The notes below the pieces were generated by a model. That model was not told where the DNA came from, made no database searches, and saw only the letters and a list, made by a program, of their open reading frames with translations. The position numbers and the translations under genes were made by a program. A stretch of DNA of 64,000 bases from assembly GCA_024704175.1 (NCBI GenBank), contig CP085629.1, positions 2,852,001 through 2,916,000 of the forward strand, in the 5' to 3' direction. The DNA is from Paenibacillus sp. P25. Lineage in GTDB: Bacteria; Bacillota; Bacilli; Paenibacillales; NBRC-103111. Numbering within the stretch: the stretch's first letter is position 1; each line of letters begins with the position of its first letter. Of this stretch, positions 30,099-39,955 are shown in pieces.

Positions 30099-30871
30099 TT
30101 AAATCGTGATCGCCCCGAAGCCCCCGTCCACGCGCAGCAAGGTGCCCGTCACAAAGCTCGAAGCCTTCTCCGAAGCGAGGTAGACGGCGACGCCCTGCAG
30201 CTCTTCGGCGTCGCCGAACCGGTTCATCGGCGTATGGCGCATAATCGACTCCGTCCGTTCCGGGGACAGGATCTTACGGTTCTGCTCCGCAGGGAAGAAC
30301 CCCGGGATAATGGCGTTCACCCGCACGCGGGCGGGCGCGAATTCGCGAGCCAGGTACTTGGTCACGTTATTGACCGCAGCCTTGGAAGCCGAGTAGGTGA
30401 ATACTTTGGACAGCGGCGGCTCGGAAGAAACGGAGGAGATGTTAATGATGCTTCCGCCTTCTCCTTTGTCCACCATATGCTTCCCAAAAATTTGGCACGC
30501 GAGCACAACGCTCTTCAGGTTGACGTTCATGATGCTGTCCCATTCCTCCATGGACAGTTCGAAGAACGGGGTCGTGCTGTTCATGCCCGGGCAGTTCATC
30601 AGCACATCGACGCGGCCTGTCCAGGCGAGCACTTCCGCCAGGACGCGCTGCAGGTCCTCGGCGCTGGTAGCGTCCGCAGAGAAGCATTTCGCACGTCCGC
30701 CGATTTCCTCGATTCTCTTCACTACCGCTTCGGACTTCTCTTGGTTGCGCCCTACAATCGCCACATCGGCGCCGTGTCCCGCCAGACCGACGGCCATCGT
30801 TCCCCCAAGGTGCTGTTGCCGCCGATAATCACGGCCGTTTTCCCCGTCAAATCAAACAAATTCATCGCCAT
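30099..30871 (-). CDS. Short-chain dehydrogenase/reductase (frameshift near 5' end)
   Basis: About 257 residues. The N-terminus MAMNLFDLTGKTAVIIGGNS lies in one frame and continues, after a CCCCC run at 30802-30806 that is one base short, as TMAVGLAGHGADVAIVGRNQ. The NNAG-type motif is NCPGMN; the catalytic set is ISSVSS and YSASK (Tyr, Lys); IIPGFFPAEQNRK follows. It resembles gluconate 5-dehydrogenase/FabG-like enzymes, which fits the cluster, but the substrate is not shown. It is 17 nt downstream of gntK. ATG 30871 follows GGGAGG. Confidence 0.85.
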
Positions 30872-30888
30872 ACCGAAAATGCCTCCCC

Positions 30889-32439
30889 TTATTTCGTATG
30901 CGCCTGTTGAAATGCGGAGATCAAATCGAACTCGTTCTTCAACTGATGGTACACACGATTATAAATTGTTGTCAACTGCAAATAAATTTCGTGGTTTGCT
31001 GCACTCGGCGTAAGCGACTGCTCTACGCGCATCCAATCGTGTACGCTGGAGAAATCCTTGATCTCGCCGAGCGCGAGCATCCCAAGCTGCGCGGCACCGA
31101 GACCGGAGCTTTCGATCGTGTTCGGAACGGCTACCGGCGAGCCCAGCACATCGGACATCATCTGCAGCCAGAACGGGGAACGGGCAAACCCGCCCGACGC
31201 CCTGATTTCCTTGGTCGGCCCGTTCATTTCCTCCAGCGCCGAGACGACCGAGTGGATGCGGTACATGACGCCTTCGAGCACAGCGCGGATCATATGCTTC
31301 TTCTGATGGTACAGCGACAGGCCGAAGAATACGCCGCGGGCGTTGGCATTCCAGTAAGGCGCGCGTTCGCCGGCCAAGAGAGGCAGGAAGATAAGCCCGT
31401 CCGACCCGACGGGAACGCCCCGAGCCAGCTCCGTCAAGTAGTCGTAAGGGTCCATGCCCCGGCCGCGGCCTTCCTCGGCTTCGAGCGTAGCCAGCTCGTC
31501 CCGCACCCAGCGGAACATGATGCCGCCGTTGTTGATCGCTCCGCCGACCACCCAGAAGTTGTCCTTCAGATTGTAGCAGAAGAGCCGCCCTTCCGGATCC
31601 GTTTGCGGCTCGTGCACGACACCGCGCACCGCGCCGCTCGTGCCGATCGTCACCGCATAAATGCCCGGCTCGTAAGCGCCAACCCCGAGATTCGCAAGCA
31701 CACCGTCCGAGGCTCCGATGACAAACGGTGTATCCGCGGCAAGCCCCAGCGCCGCAGCATCGTCCGCAGACAGTCCCTCAAGCGTAAATGTCGTCGGCAC
31801 CGGCTCGGGCAGCTGCTCCGGACGGACGCCGCAGGCTTCCAGCGCTTTCGCGTCCCAATCCAGCTCACGCAGATTGAACAGCCCGGTCGCGCTCGCGATC
31901 GAATGGTCGATCACCAGCCGGCCGAACAGCTTGGCGAAAACGTATTCCTTGATACCTATAAATTTATAGGCCTGCTCGAACAGCTCCGGACGGTTGTCCC
32001 GGAACCACATCAGCTTAAGCAGCGGCGACATCGGATGGATCGGCGTTCCCGTCCGGCGATAGATGCCGAGCCCGTCGAGCTCCTCCTTCAGCACCTTTAC
32101 GTAGCCGACGCTGCGGTTGTCCGCCCATGTAATGCACTGGGTCAGCGGCTTCAGCTCGCGGTCGATGGCGATCAAGCTGTGCATGGCGGAGCTGAAGGAG
32201 ACGCAGAGAATCTGGCTCGGCAGCACACGGGCTTTACCGATTACCGTGCGGATGGCGGTCACGACCGCCTGGAAAATCTCGTCCGGATCCTGCTCCGCCA
32301 TATCCGGCCTTGGCGTGTGCAGCGGATACTCTACGGAATGCGAGGCGAGCACCCGGCCTTCCCGGTCGATCACCAGCGTTTTCGAGCTGGTGGTCCCGAT
32401 ATCCGCCGCAATAATGTACGGCTTGGTGACGTTACTCAT
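30889..32439 (-). CDS. gntK: Gluconokinase (FGGY family)
   Basis: A 516-residue sugar kinase phosphorylating gluconate at O6. AADIGTTSSKTLVIDREG is the N-terminal ATP loop; ITWADNRSVGYV, GASDGVLANLGVGAYEPG and TIGTSGAVR (phosphate 2 loop), and the C-terminal FGGY signature region ASGGFARSPFWLQMMSDVLG follow. Length and sequence style match Bacillus GntK (513). It starts 1 nt after the LarA-like stop, so translation is coupled. Other FGGY substrates (xylulose, glycerol) are less likely given gnd and the SDR nearby. Confidence 0.88.
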   Translation of the reverse strand: MSNVTKPYIIAADIGTTSSKTLVIDREGRVLASHSVEYPLHTPRPDMAEQDPDEIFQAVVTAIRTVIGKARVLPSQILCVSFSSAMHSLIAIDRELKPLTQCITWADNRSVGYVKVLKEELDGLGIYRRTGTPIHPMSPLLKLMWFRDNRPELFEQAYKFIGIKEYVFAKLFGRLVIDHSIASATGLFNLRELDWDAKALEACGVRPEQLPEPVPTTFTLEGLSADDAAALGLAADTPFVIGASDGVLANLGVGAYEPGIYAVTIGTSGAVRGVVHEPQTDPEGRLFCYNLKDNFWVVGGAINNGGIMFRWVRDELATLEAEEGRGRGMDPYDYLTELARGVPVGSDGLIFLPLLAGERAPYWNANARGVFFGLSLYHQKKHMIRAVLEGVMYRIHSVVSALEEMNGPTKEIRASGGFARSPFWLQMMSDVLGSPVAVPNTIESSGLGAAQLGMLALGEIKDFSSVHDWMRVEQSLTPSAANHEIYLQLTTIYNRVYHQLKNEFDLISAFQQAHTK

Positions 32440-32440
32440 G

Positions 32441-33708
32441 TTATCTCAGGTTCCCTTCGCTGTTGAATGGCAGGTCGTACGGCTCGGTCAGGATCTCGAT
32501 GTCCGGGTGGTTCCTCGCTTCTTCCAGCAGATTGACGGAGATTTCGATTTCACCCAGATGCAGCGTATCTTGAATCCGCACCAGACGGCACTTGGTATAG
32601 TCGAGAATGTTGCAGGTCTTCACGGCCGCTTTAATGGCGTAGTAATCATTATCCAGGTATGTCGAAATCTTGGTGGGCGCGCATACCGTAGAGGTCAGCC
32701 CGTTGACGAAAGTAGCCGGCTTATCCATTTTATCAATCAACCGTTTCGTCGTAAAATCCGCGGTACCCACCCCGTTGGCGTTCCCCTGCGTTTCCTCCGT
32801 CAGGTCGAGCACTACCATCTTGGACACGTCCGGCCCCCCATGAGCGTAAGGCGTCGGATAGCGGCCCGTGATATTCGGGTCCATGCCGTCACCGCTGATG
32901 TTCTTGCCGATGTAATCGATCACGAGCACGTCGATTTGATCGAACAAAATTTTGGGCAGGCGCGCTTTGGCGATTTCGAGCAAGGCCATTTCACGCTCTT
33001 CGATCTGCGCCGCCGGAAGCACTTCTACGATGCACGTTTCGTCGAACGCATTCTCGACCAGCGCTACGCCGAAGACGATCGGCGCCTTCTTCAGCATGAT
33101 ATTGGCCATGGCCGGCACATTCTCCGCCATGTATTTGAACCCGAGCTGGTGGCATGCTTCCGCGCCCTTCTGTTTGCCGAGACCGATGGAGATCATCTTC
33201 ATGATCCCGCTCTCGATGCGCCCGCGGAAGGCGGTATGCGGCTTGACGCGGTTGATGACCACGATGGCGTCCGCTTCAGATGCGTACTTGTCCACATAAA
33301 CCGGAAGCCCGTTCGGGAGCTGGTCGATTTGGATTACCTCCATGGAAGAGCGGATCGGCGCTCCCATCGCTTCCTCGCTGACCCCAAGATGATGCAGCAC
33401 TTCCTTCTGACCCTCCGCCGTCGCTCCGCCGTGACTGCCCATGCAAGGAACGATGAACGGATGCGCGCCGGCCGCTTTGATCGCATCGATCGTCGTTTTG
33501 GTGAACAGGGCGATATTGGCTACCCCCGGTCGCCGACGGCGACGGCCACCTGCTGCCCCGGCTTGATCTGATCGATCGCGCCTGGCTTCTTGAGCTCCTG
33601 GATCAATACTTCCTCCGGACGCTCCAGCTTGGTCTCGTCGAACTTCTGGCGAATCCGCACGACCTGCGGAATCGGAATATCCTGCAGCACCTTATTCAGC
33701 ACGCTCAT
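32441..33708 (-). CDS. LarA-like (DUF2088) hydroxyacid racemase/epimerase homologue (frameshifted)
   Basis: About 422 residues when joined, the size of LarA, the nickel-pincer lactate racemase. The N-terminal domain VAVAVGDRG shifts at a CCCCC run at 33523-33527 and resumes VANIALFTKTTIDAIKAAGA, MGSHGGATAEGQ. KPHTAF, then SGIMKM (Lys) and EACHQLG (His 16 residues after that Lys) parallel the LarA His-Lys-His set. LarA homologues include lactate, malate and other racemases and D-gluconate 2-epimerases. Lying between a LacI regulator and gluconokinase, an aldonate C2-epimerase role is the best guess. No larB/C/E cofactor genes are in the window. Confidence 0.75.
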
Positions 33709-33711
33709 GAT

Positions 33712-34721
33712 TTAGTTTCCTCCCGTAATAGTTTGAACGGAATCGCGTACGACCAGTTCCGTATGGAAGAAGACGGTCGAACGCTCCATTTCCTTCTTCT
33801 CGATAAAAGACAGCGACTTCTCGGCCCCGGCCCGGCTGATCTCCTCGATGGGCCGCTTCACGGTCGTCAGAGCCGGCGTCATATACCCGGAGAACAAATG
33901 GTCGTCGAAGCCGACCACCGATAAATCGTCCGGCACCCGGAGCCCCGCTCCGTGATCGCTTTAATCGCGCCGAGCGCCATATCGTCGTTGCAGCAGAACA
34001 CAGCGGTCGGGACGTCCCCGAGCTCCAGCAACCGGTTCATTGCGGCATACCCGCTCTCGAGATCGTAATCGCCGGGAACCGAATATTCTTCCGGAACCGG
34101 CACCCCATACCGTCTCAGCGCCTCGAGGTACCCCTCGCGCCGGGCCTGCGTCGATTTGAAACCGGCCTTCCCTTCGATAATGGCGATTTTCCTATGCCCG
34201 CTCGTCAGCAGGTGCTCCACGACTTTGAAAGCGCCGGCCTGGTCGTCCGGAACGAGATTCATGACCTCAATTCCGTCGATCTGACGGTTCAGCACCACCA
34301 GCGGAATCTCTTTCTCCGCCGCATATTCGATAAACGATTGATCGCTCAGACTTTGGCTCATGACGATCAGTCCGTCGAAGCTCTTGCGGTTCACGTTGTG
34401 GTAGCTCTTGAAATCGTCGATCCCGCGCACGATCAGATTATATTGATCCTTGATCACATCGTTGACGCCTTTGATCGCTTCATACAAGAAGCCTGCGGAC
34501 GTACCGGTATGCAGTGTCGAGAAAAACAGCCCCAGATTGTAAGACCGGTCAAGGACCAGGCTGCGCGCGCTGTAGTTGGGTGTATAATTCATGCTTCCCG
34601 CAATCGCCTTGATGCGTTCCTTCGTTTCGGGATTGATTAAGGGACTGTCGTTCAGCGCCCGGGAAACCGTTGTATGCGAAACGCCCGCAAGCCTCGCGAT
34701 ATCTTTGATCGTCACGCTCAT
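33712..34721 (-). CDS. LacI-family regulator of the gluconate-type cluster (frameshifted)
   Basis: About 337 residues. The helix-turn-helix VTIKDIARLAGVSHTTVSRA and hinge NYSARSLVLDRSYNLGL are typical. The effector domain has DGLIVMSQSL, VPTAVFCCNDDMALGAI and, after a shift at the CCCC run 33943-33946, VPDDLSVVGFDDHLFSGYMT. It is first in a tight operon (3-nt gap to the LarA-like gene), so it probably autoregulates and senses gluconate or a related aldonate (inference). Confidence 0.9.
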
Positions 34722-34753
34722 CCTACCACCTCCGTTTCATCATAACATAGGAC

Positions 34754-34767
34754 TGCACACGTTAACA
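34754..34767 (+). promoter_or_regulatory. Candidate cre/LacI-type operator upstream of the lacI-gntK operon
   Basis: TGCACACGTTAACA matches 12 of 14 positions of the cre consensus TGWAANCGNTNWCA, 33-46 nt from the regulator start. It could be bound by CcpA or by the adjacent LacI protein. Confidence 0.4.
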
Positions 34768-34920
34768 ACGCTCATTTTTGCTTCCTTTTCCTCCGAAATG
34801 CACCTTTTTGCCATTGCTGGCCCCACCGGTATCAGAGAACCAACTCCGAGCACTTTATGAAATAAAGAAGCCCGTTTATCCTTCCGAGGGACAAGCGTCA
34901 AACCTTGCCCAAACATGCAA

Positions 34921-34956
34921 AATGGCCTGTGCACGAATACACAGACCATCTTACCA
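34921..34956 (-). terminator. Terminator of the gene at 34964
   Basis: ATGGTCTGTG pairs with CACAGGCCAT on the minus strand, followed by a short TTTT. Confidence 0.55.
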
Positions 34957-34963
34957 TAGCCTC

Positions 34964-35560
34964 TCACATTTCCAACAGCAGCATTTCATGCCTGAGTTCC
35001 TTCAGCCTTTCTTTGCTTTTTTGAATGGTCTCCAGGTCCCCGTCCCGAAGAGCATCGTGCAGGGTTGCCAGCTCGTAATCGAGCTCCATTCGCAGTACGG
35101 GGATCCGATCGTCGGGACGCCTGGAGCGGAAGGCTTGCATCATTTCGTCCACCGTTACCACCGGTTCCTTCTGAAAGAGAACTTTGTGCTCCACACCCGA
35201 TATTTCCACCATCCGGATGATTTCGCCGAACATGATATTTTCGATCAAAATCTGCCGGTCCTTGAACCTTTTAACGACGGCGTGACCACGGGTATCCCCG
35301 ATCATCTTCTCCATAAGTTCCGCCAGCTTCTCGTCTTTGAACGAATAGTTGCCGACAATTTTATATCGTTCACCTATGCGCTGGAACTTCAGCTTGACAA
35401 GCTTGCGGCCCGTTCGGATCGAAACGATGAACTGCTGCTCGCTTTCATTCCAGTAGAGCGAATAGCCTTCTTGGATGAGCGTTTTGATGAAGTTCCGGAT
35501 TAGCCGACGGTCAAATCGTAACTCAAGGTTGCAATATTCCACTTCATGACTTTTACTCAC
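34964..35560 (-). CDS. Hypothetical protein, 198 residues
   Basis: Not recognised. GTG 35560 with AGGAGGGG 6 nt upstream gives MSKSHEVEYCNLELRFDRRL. The chain is soluble, highly charged and mixed alpha/beta: an N-terminal domain (RNFIKTLIQEGYSLYWNESE, KLVKLKFQRIGERYKIVG) and a helical C-terminus with coiled-coil character (TLHDALRDGDLETIQKSKER, LKELRHEMLLLEM). There is no signal peptide or known catalytic motif. Codon use is like its neighbours and the frame is intact, so it is likely a real gene. Monocistronic, with its own terminator. Confidence 0.7.
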   Translation of the reverse strand: MSKSHEVEYCNLELRFDRRLIRNFIKTLIQEGYSLYWNESEQQFIVSIRTGRKLVKLKFQRIGERYKIVGNYSFKDEKLAELMEKMIGDTRGHAVVKRFKDRQILIENIMFGEIIRMVEISGVEHKVLFQKEPVVTVDEMMQAFRSRRPDDRIPVLRMELDYELATLHDALRDGDLETIQKSKERLKELRHEMLLLEM

Positions 35561-35861
35561 GGCAATCCCCTCCTGAACCATTCGGTTATTGTAGGCTGTC
35601 TGCTGCTGCGATGCTTGCGCTCCGTCGGCGGTGTAGTGCCGGCTCCTGACCGGGCCTTCGGATCACCGGGATGAATAGCGTTTCGGATTTACGTTGTGCG
35701 GTCGGCGGCCCCTTTTTTGATAGAATTTTCTGACTATTCTGTTTCTTAGTTCTATCTTATTATGAATCATATGATTTAGCAACTTGGATTATTGTCTTTT
35801 TTAACGATTTTTGAACCTATTTTTTTCGGGGAGCTTAACCCGCCTGAGTACCCCGCAGAGC
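35561..35861. other. Intergenic stretch without a gene
   Basis: About 300 bp, AT-rich from 35710. It holds a 7-bp inverted repeat GATAGAA/TTCTATC (35719-35725, 35750-35756) and a perfect palindrome AATCATATGATT (35765-35776). No credible coding sequence is seen; it probably carries the promoter of the gene at 35560. Confidence 0.4.
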
Positions 35862-35915
35862 TTGGAAAAGAAAGCGCGGACGGCCTCCCTGTAGAGGACG
35901 CCCGCTGCCCGCGCG
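35862..35915 (-). terminator. Terminator of the stalk-domain protein gene at 35941
   Basis: GCGCGG and inner GGGCGTCCTC arms pair with GGGAGGCCGTCC and CCGCGC on the minus strand around TACA; TTTCTTTT follows. Confidence 0.75.
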
Positions 35916-35940
35916 TTTATCGTTCGATTGGATGGCCCTC

Positions 35941-36860
35941 TTATTTCGTCGTCGTATCTTCTCTTTTCTCCGCCTCGGACAATAGATCGGTTTTGGAGAG
36001 CATGTTGACGGAATAGCCGACGTCGGCCGACGTATCGTTCTTCTTATACAACTGGACGCGGCTGATGAAATAACGGTTCGTAACCGGAACCAGCCCGGAA
36101 GGGAAATGGACCGTTTCATAGAACAGGTACTCGTATATATCTTCCTCGTCCGTTTTATCGATGATGATGGGCTTATCGTAAAACTGCTGGTCGCCGATCT
36201 GGAAGTTCGACATCGTCTTGACATGATTGCGCAGCGCCTCCAGCTTCTTCGGGTTCACCTCGCCGCTGATCACGTAAGTTTCGCTGCTGCCGCCGCTTGT
36301 GTCGTACACCGGCGTCGGCGTCTGCTTCCAGCGCTTCTGCAGCTCCTTCTCATTAACGAACAGCTGGCCCGTCAAACGATCCTTTGCCTTCTTGAGGCCC
36401 TCGGTATCGATACCCATCCGCTTGACGTCGGACAATCGGTAATAAAGATCGTAGTGCTGCCGTTATTGTTATAGGTAAGCAAAAGCGGGTAATCGGCTCC
36501 CAGGTAGCTGACCTTTACGGAATAAGGGTTGTACAGTTCGATGTCCTCATAAGTCTGCTCCGAGGCGGGCGGCGTCTGTTCCGGGTTGATCCGGCTGTTG
36601 ATGTAAATCGTCTTCGTATCGGCTTTCCACAGAATGCTTGCGCCGAGCAGATTGCCGAGTTCCTTCAGCGGAAGGTAGCTCTTGTCGTCGTACACCAGTG
36701 CCGGTCCGCTGAGCTGCACGGGCTTGCCGTCCAGCACAATGCTGAAATCCGGACGCAGGTAGGCGTCCACCCGCTGAAGCACATCCTGCGCATACACCCC
36801 GGCGGTGAAGGCTCCGCTAATCGCGGCGGTTAATAATAATACACGTTTCGTACGCTTCAT
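35941..36860 (-). CDS. Secreted copper-amine-oxidase-N (stalk) domain protein, frameshifted
   Basis: About 306 residues when joined. The signal peptide KRVLLLTAAISGAFTAGVYA is followed by a stalk-type domain: SIVLDGKPVQLSGPALVYDD, KSYLPLKELGNLLG, TKTIYINS. Such domains are common in Firmicute exported proteins and do not themselves oxidise amines. After a shift near 36430, the second half (TYDLYYRLSDVKRMGIDTEG, GGSSETYVISGEVNPKKLEA, LVPVTNRYFISRVQLYKKND) has no recognised family. It is a probable cell-wall or extracellular protein, role unknown. Confidence 0.75.
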
Positions 36861-36948
36861 CCGTGACCCTGACCTTTCTTTTTACAGGAAAAATGTGGTT
36901 TGTCCTCTATATTCGACAAAAATACGCGAAATCCTGCCGATTTTGCAG

Positions 36949-36976
36949 TTGACAAGTCTATTAATTCCTATAAAAT
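36949..36976 (+). promoter_or_regulatory. Promoter of the SsuABC-type operon
   Basis: TTGACA at 36949-36954, 16-nt spacer, TAAAAT at 36971-36976, 51 nt before the TTG start of the ATPase gene. Confidence 0.65.
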
Positions 36977-37026
36977 AAGTGGGTAATATATTTGCAAGAG
37001 CCTGTAATCTTCAGGGGGTGGCTTCA

Positions 37027-37867
37027 TTGATAGAAATCAAAAACGTAAGCAAAACGTTCCGCGAACGAAGCGGCAGCACCTTTACGGCCATCGACAACGT
37101 CTCCTTAACGATAAAAAAGGGAGAATTCGTCTCCTTGCTCGGCCCTTCCGGGCTGCGGCAAATCTACCCTGCTGAATCTGGTGGCCGGCCTGGAGCAAGC
37201 GGAGCAGGGAAGCATCACCGTGAACGGCAAGCCCTGCCGCACGCCAGGGCCGGACCGCGTCGTCGTGTTTCAGGAGCACGCGCTCTTCCCTTGGCTGACC
37301 GTACTGGACAACGTGGCCTTCGGCCTCAAGCAGAAGGGAGTGCCGAAGAAGGAGCGCGAAATGCTCGCCATGGAGCAGATTAAAGCTGTACATCTCAGCA
37401 AGTTTGCGGACCGTTATCCGCATGAGCTTTCGGGCGGCATGAAGCAGCGGGCGGCGATTGCCAGGGCGCTGGCGATGGACCCGGAAATTCTGCTGATGGA
37501 TGAGCCCTTTGCCGCGCTGGACGAACAGACCCGGCTCATACTGCACAAGGAACTGGAAGAAATCTGGATGCGCACGCGCAAGACGATCCTCTTTATTACG
37601 CACAACATCCGGGAAGCCGTCATCTTGTCCGACCGGGTCCTCGTAATGTCTACCCGTCCCGGCACCATCAAGAAGGAATTCGCCGTGCAGGCCGCCCGTC
37701 CCCGGGATTATGCCGATTCAGTGCTGCACCATGTAGAGCACAGCGTGATGGATGCGCTGGCCGACGAGCTCGAGAAAGTCGTAAAGGAGGAGATGGGCGA
37801 TGAGTACAGCATTAAGAAGGGGCCTCTTTCTGATTCTGCTGCTGATAGCGTGGGAAGCGGGATTTAG
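37027..37867 (+). CDS. ABC transporter ATP-binding protein, nitrate/sulfonate/taurine type (frameshifted)
   Basis: About 279 residues. Start TTG 37027 (MIEIKNVSKTFRERSGS) follows GGGGGTGG. The frame shifts inside Walker A: SLLGPSGLRQIY should read SLLGPSGCGKST, and the next frame resumes LLNLVAGLEQAEQGSITVNG. Q-loop VVVFQEHALFPWLTV, signature LSGGMKQRAAIARALAMDP, Walker B ILLMDEPFAALDE and H-loop ITHNIREAV are normal. The 3' end overlaps the permease start by 68 nt. It energises import of an anion such as a sulfonate (inference from family). Confidence 0.9.
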
Positions 37868-38564
37868 AATTTTCGACTGGGGCTGGAAATTCCCTTCGTT
37901 CACCCAAACGCTGCAGGCGTTCTATGACGGCTTTGTGCACGGACAGCTGCTTGAAGCTACGCTGCAAAGCATCCGGCGTCTTCTGATCGCCTTTGTCATC
38001 GCGATTGTCATCGGCACGGTGCTCGGGTTTCTGTTCGCGCGCTACCGTCTCCTGGACGATACGATCGGCTTTCTTGTCGTGGCGCTCCAGACGATTCCCA
38101 GCATCGCCTGGTCGCCTTTCGCCATTATTTGGTTCGGCATGAACGATTTTTCCGTTATATTCATCACGACCCTGGGCGCCACCTGGACGATGGCTATGTC
38201 CAGCCGCACCGGGATCATGAACATCCCTCCCCTCTACATCAAAGCCGCGCAAACGATGGGAACGGGCAACGGCATGCGGATGTTCTACCAGATCATGATC
38301 CCCGCCGCTTTCCCGCATATGATGACGGGTGTGCGCGTGGCCTGGGCCTTTGCCTGGCGCGCGCTTGTGGCCGGCGAGCTGATTGCCAAAGGCGTCGGCC
38401 TCGGTCAGTTGCTGCAGGACGGCCGCAATCTCGCCGATACGGCGCTCATGCTGAGCATCGTCATCATCATCGCCGCGCTCGGTACACTGTCCGACCACTT
38501 CTGCTTTAAGCGGCTCGAGGACAAGCCGCTGCTGCGCTACGGACTGGCAGGCAATAATAAATAA
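37800..38564 (+). CDS. ABC transporter permease, SsuC/TauC type
   Basis: 254 residues with six membrane segments. The BPD permease core runs from IRRLLIAFVIAIVIGTVLGF through LVVALQTIPSIAWSPFAIIW to the EAA-like coupling loop AAQTMGTGNGMRMFYQIMIP and FAWRALVAGELIAKGVGLGQ. ATG 37800 lies within the end of the ATPase gene after AAGGAGGAGATGGGCG. It would pair with the ATPase and the lipoprotein encoded downstream. Confidence 0.9.
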   Translation: MSTALRRGLFLILLLIAWEAGFRIFDWGWKFPSFTQTLQAFYDGFVHGQLLEATLQSIRRLLIAFVIAIVIGTVLGFLFARYRLLDDTIGFLVVALQTIPSIAWSPFAIIWFGMNDFSVIFITTLGATWTMAMSSRTGIMNIPPLYIKAAQTMGTGNGMRMFYQIMIPAAFPHMMTGVRVAWAFAWRALVAGELIAKGVGLGQLLQDGRNLADTALMLSIVIIIAALGTLSDHFCFKRLEDKPLLRYGLAGNNK

Positions 38565-38567
38565 CGC

Positions 38568-38730
38568 GTGTTCAGAAAAGAAGAAGCGGAGGAGAATGAG
38601 TATGTCGCAGGAGCGGAGCGTTCGCCTTTGAAATCGTGAATCCACCTCTAAAATAGTCAAATACAGATTCACGATTTCAACAGCGACCGGAGACATATTC
38701 GTTCTCCGCAGTGCCGGCTTTTCTGAACAC
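38568..38730. repeat. Long imperfect palindrome between the ABC permease and binding-protein genes
   Basis: Outer arms GTGTTCAGAAAAG (38568-38580) and CTTTTCTGAACAC (38718-38730) are exact inverses; the inner arms GAAATCGTGAAT (38630-38641) and ATTCACGATTTC (38667-38678) too. Intermediate parts also match partly (GAGAATGAGTATGTC against GACATATTCGTTCTC). It has the same two-tier layout as 29945-30063. Confidence 0.75.
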
Positions 38731-38754
38731 CACACCAAAGGAGAGTCATACCCA

Positions 38755-39809
38755 ATGAAAAAATGGTCTCTATTCCTATCCCTTTTGCTGACGCTCACGC
38801 TGGTATTGTCGGCCTGCGGCAGCAAGGAACCGGCCGGAGGCGGCTGGAAGCGCCGGTTCCAAGTCGGGCGCCGCCACGACGGTGCGTCTCGGTATTTTCA
38901 AGAATGTTACGCACGCTCCCGGTTATGTCGCCATTGAGCAGGGCCTCTTCAAGAAATATTGGGGTGATAACGTGAAGATCGATATCACCGCCTTCGATAA
39001 CGGCTCTGACTTCTCCACCGCTCTGGCTACGGATCAAATCGATCTCGGCTTCGTCGGTCCGGGCCCTTCCACCAACCAATACCTGAAGAGCAAAAATTTC
39101 CGCATCATCTCCGGCTCCAACAACGGTGGAGCGGTGCTCGTAGCCGGTAAGGATTCCGGCATCAACAGCGTCAAGGATCTCGTAGGTAAAACTGTAGCGA
39201 TTCCGACCAAGGGCAGCACGAACGAAATCTCCCTTCGTCTCCTGCTCCAGCAGAACAACCTGAAGGTAACGACGGATAAGAGCGGCGTGCAAATCATCGC
39301 CCGCGCCCCGGCCGATACGCTGGTTGCCATGCGCCAAAAGGGAAATCGACGCTACGCTGATTCCGGAGCCTTGGGGAACGCAAATGGAGCAGGAAGGCAT
39401 CGGCAAGGTCATTACGCCGTGGGACCAAATCCCGCCGAAAAACGGGAATTACCCGCTTACGATTCTCGTAGCCAGCGACAAATTCCTTAAAGATCATCGC
39501 GATCTTGCCAAGGGCGCCATTCAGGCGAATGCCGACGCGATCGATTTTATCAAGAAGAACCCGGATAAGTCATATGAGCTCATCAACAACCAGCTCAAGG
39601 CGCTCAGCGGTAAAGGCATGGATACCAATTTGATCAAAGCGGCGATCTCCCACTTGAACCTCACGACGGACGTCAGCAAAGAAGCGATTGAGGAAATGGC
39701 CAAAGTGTCCATCGACGCAGGCTACATCAAGGACGTGAAGAAAGAAGACCTTGATCTCAGCAAATTCCTTGACCTCAGCCTCTTGAACGAGGTAAAGCAA
39801 GGCAAGTAA
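38755..39809 (+). CDS. ABC substrate-binding lipoprotein, SsuA/NMT1 type (two frameshifts)
   Basis: About 351 residues. A lipoprotein signal with lipobox LVLSACGS (Cys20) opens it. After a shift near 38848 the mature domain reads TVRLGIFKNVTHAPGYVAIE, QIDLGFVGPGPSTNQYL, GKTVAIPTKGSTNEISLRLL. A second shift near 39340 leads into EIDATLIPEPWGTQMEQEGI and KFLKDHRDLAKGAIQANADA. This is the nitrate/taurine/aliphatic sulfonate binding-protein family. The last gene of the operon, separated from the permease by the long palindrome. Confidence 0.9.
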
Positions 39810-39828
39810 GATAACAGCCCTAAGCTTC

Positions 39829-39875
39829 GAACCCCACGAAAAAGCGGTGACGCCTAATTTCGCGGGGTTCTTTGC
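39829..39875 (+). terminator. Terminator of the ABC operon
   Basis: GAACCCC and CGAAA arms pair with TTTCG and GGGGTTC, followed by TTTG. Moderate T-tract. Confidence 0.6.
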
Positions 39876-39955
39876 TGTCTGCCCGGCCGCGGATGCTCCG
39901 GACCCCCGGTATGTGTTATAGTGAACGGAGAACATAGGATGAGAGGATGACAAGC

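Noticed and set aside
30898..32466. 522-codon open frame antisense to gluconokinase
   Set aside because: Arg/His-rich nonsense composition, no ribosome-binding site; it is a GC-bias shadow of gntK.
34740..34967. 75-codon minus-strand frame between the LacI regulator and the hypothetical gene
   Set aside because: It covers the regulator's promoter region and a terminator, lacks a ribosome-binding site and has no recognisable composition.
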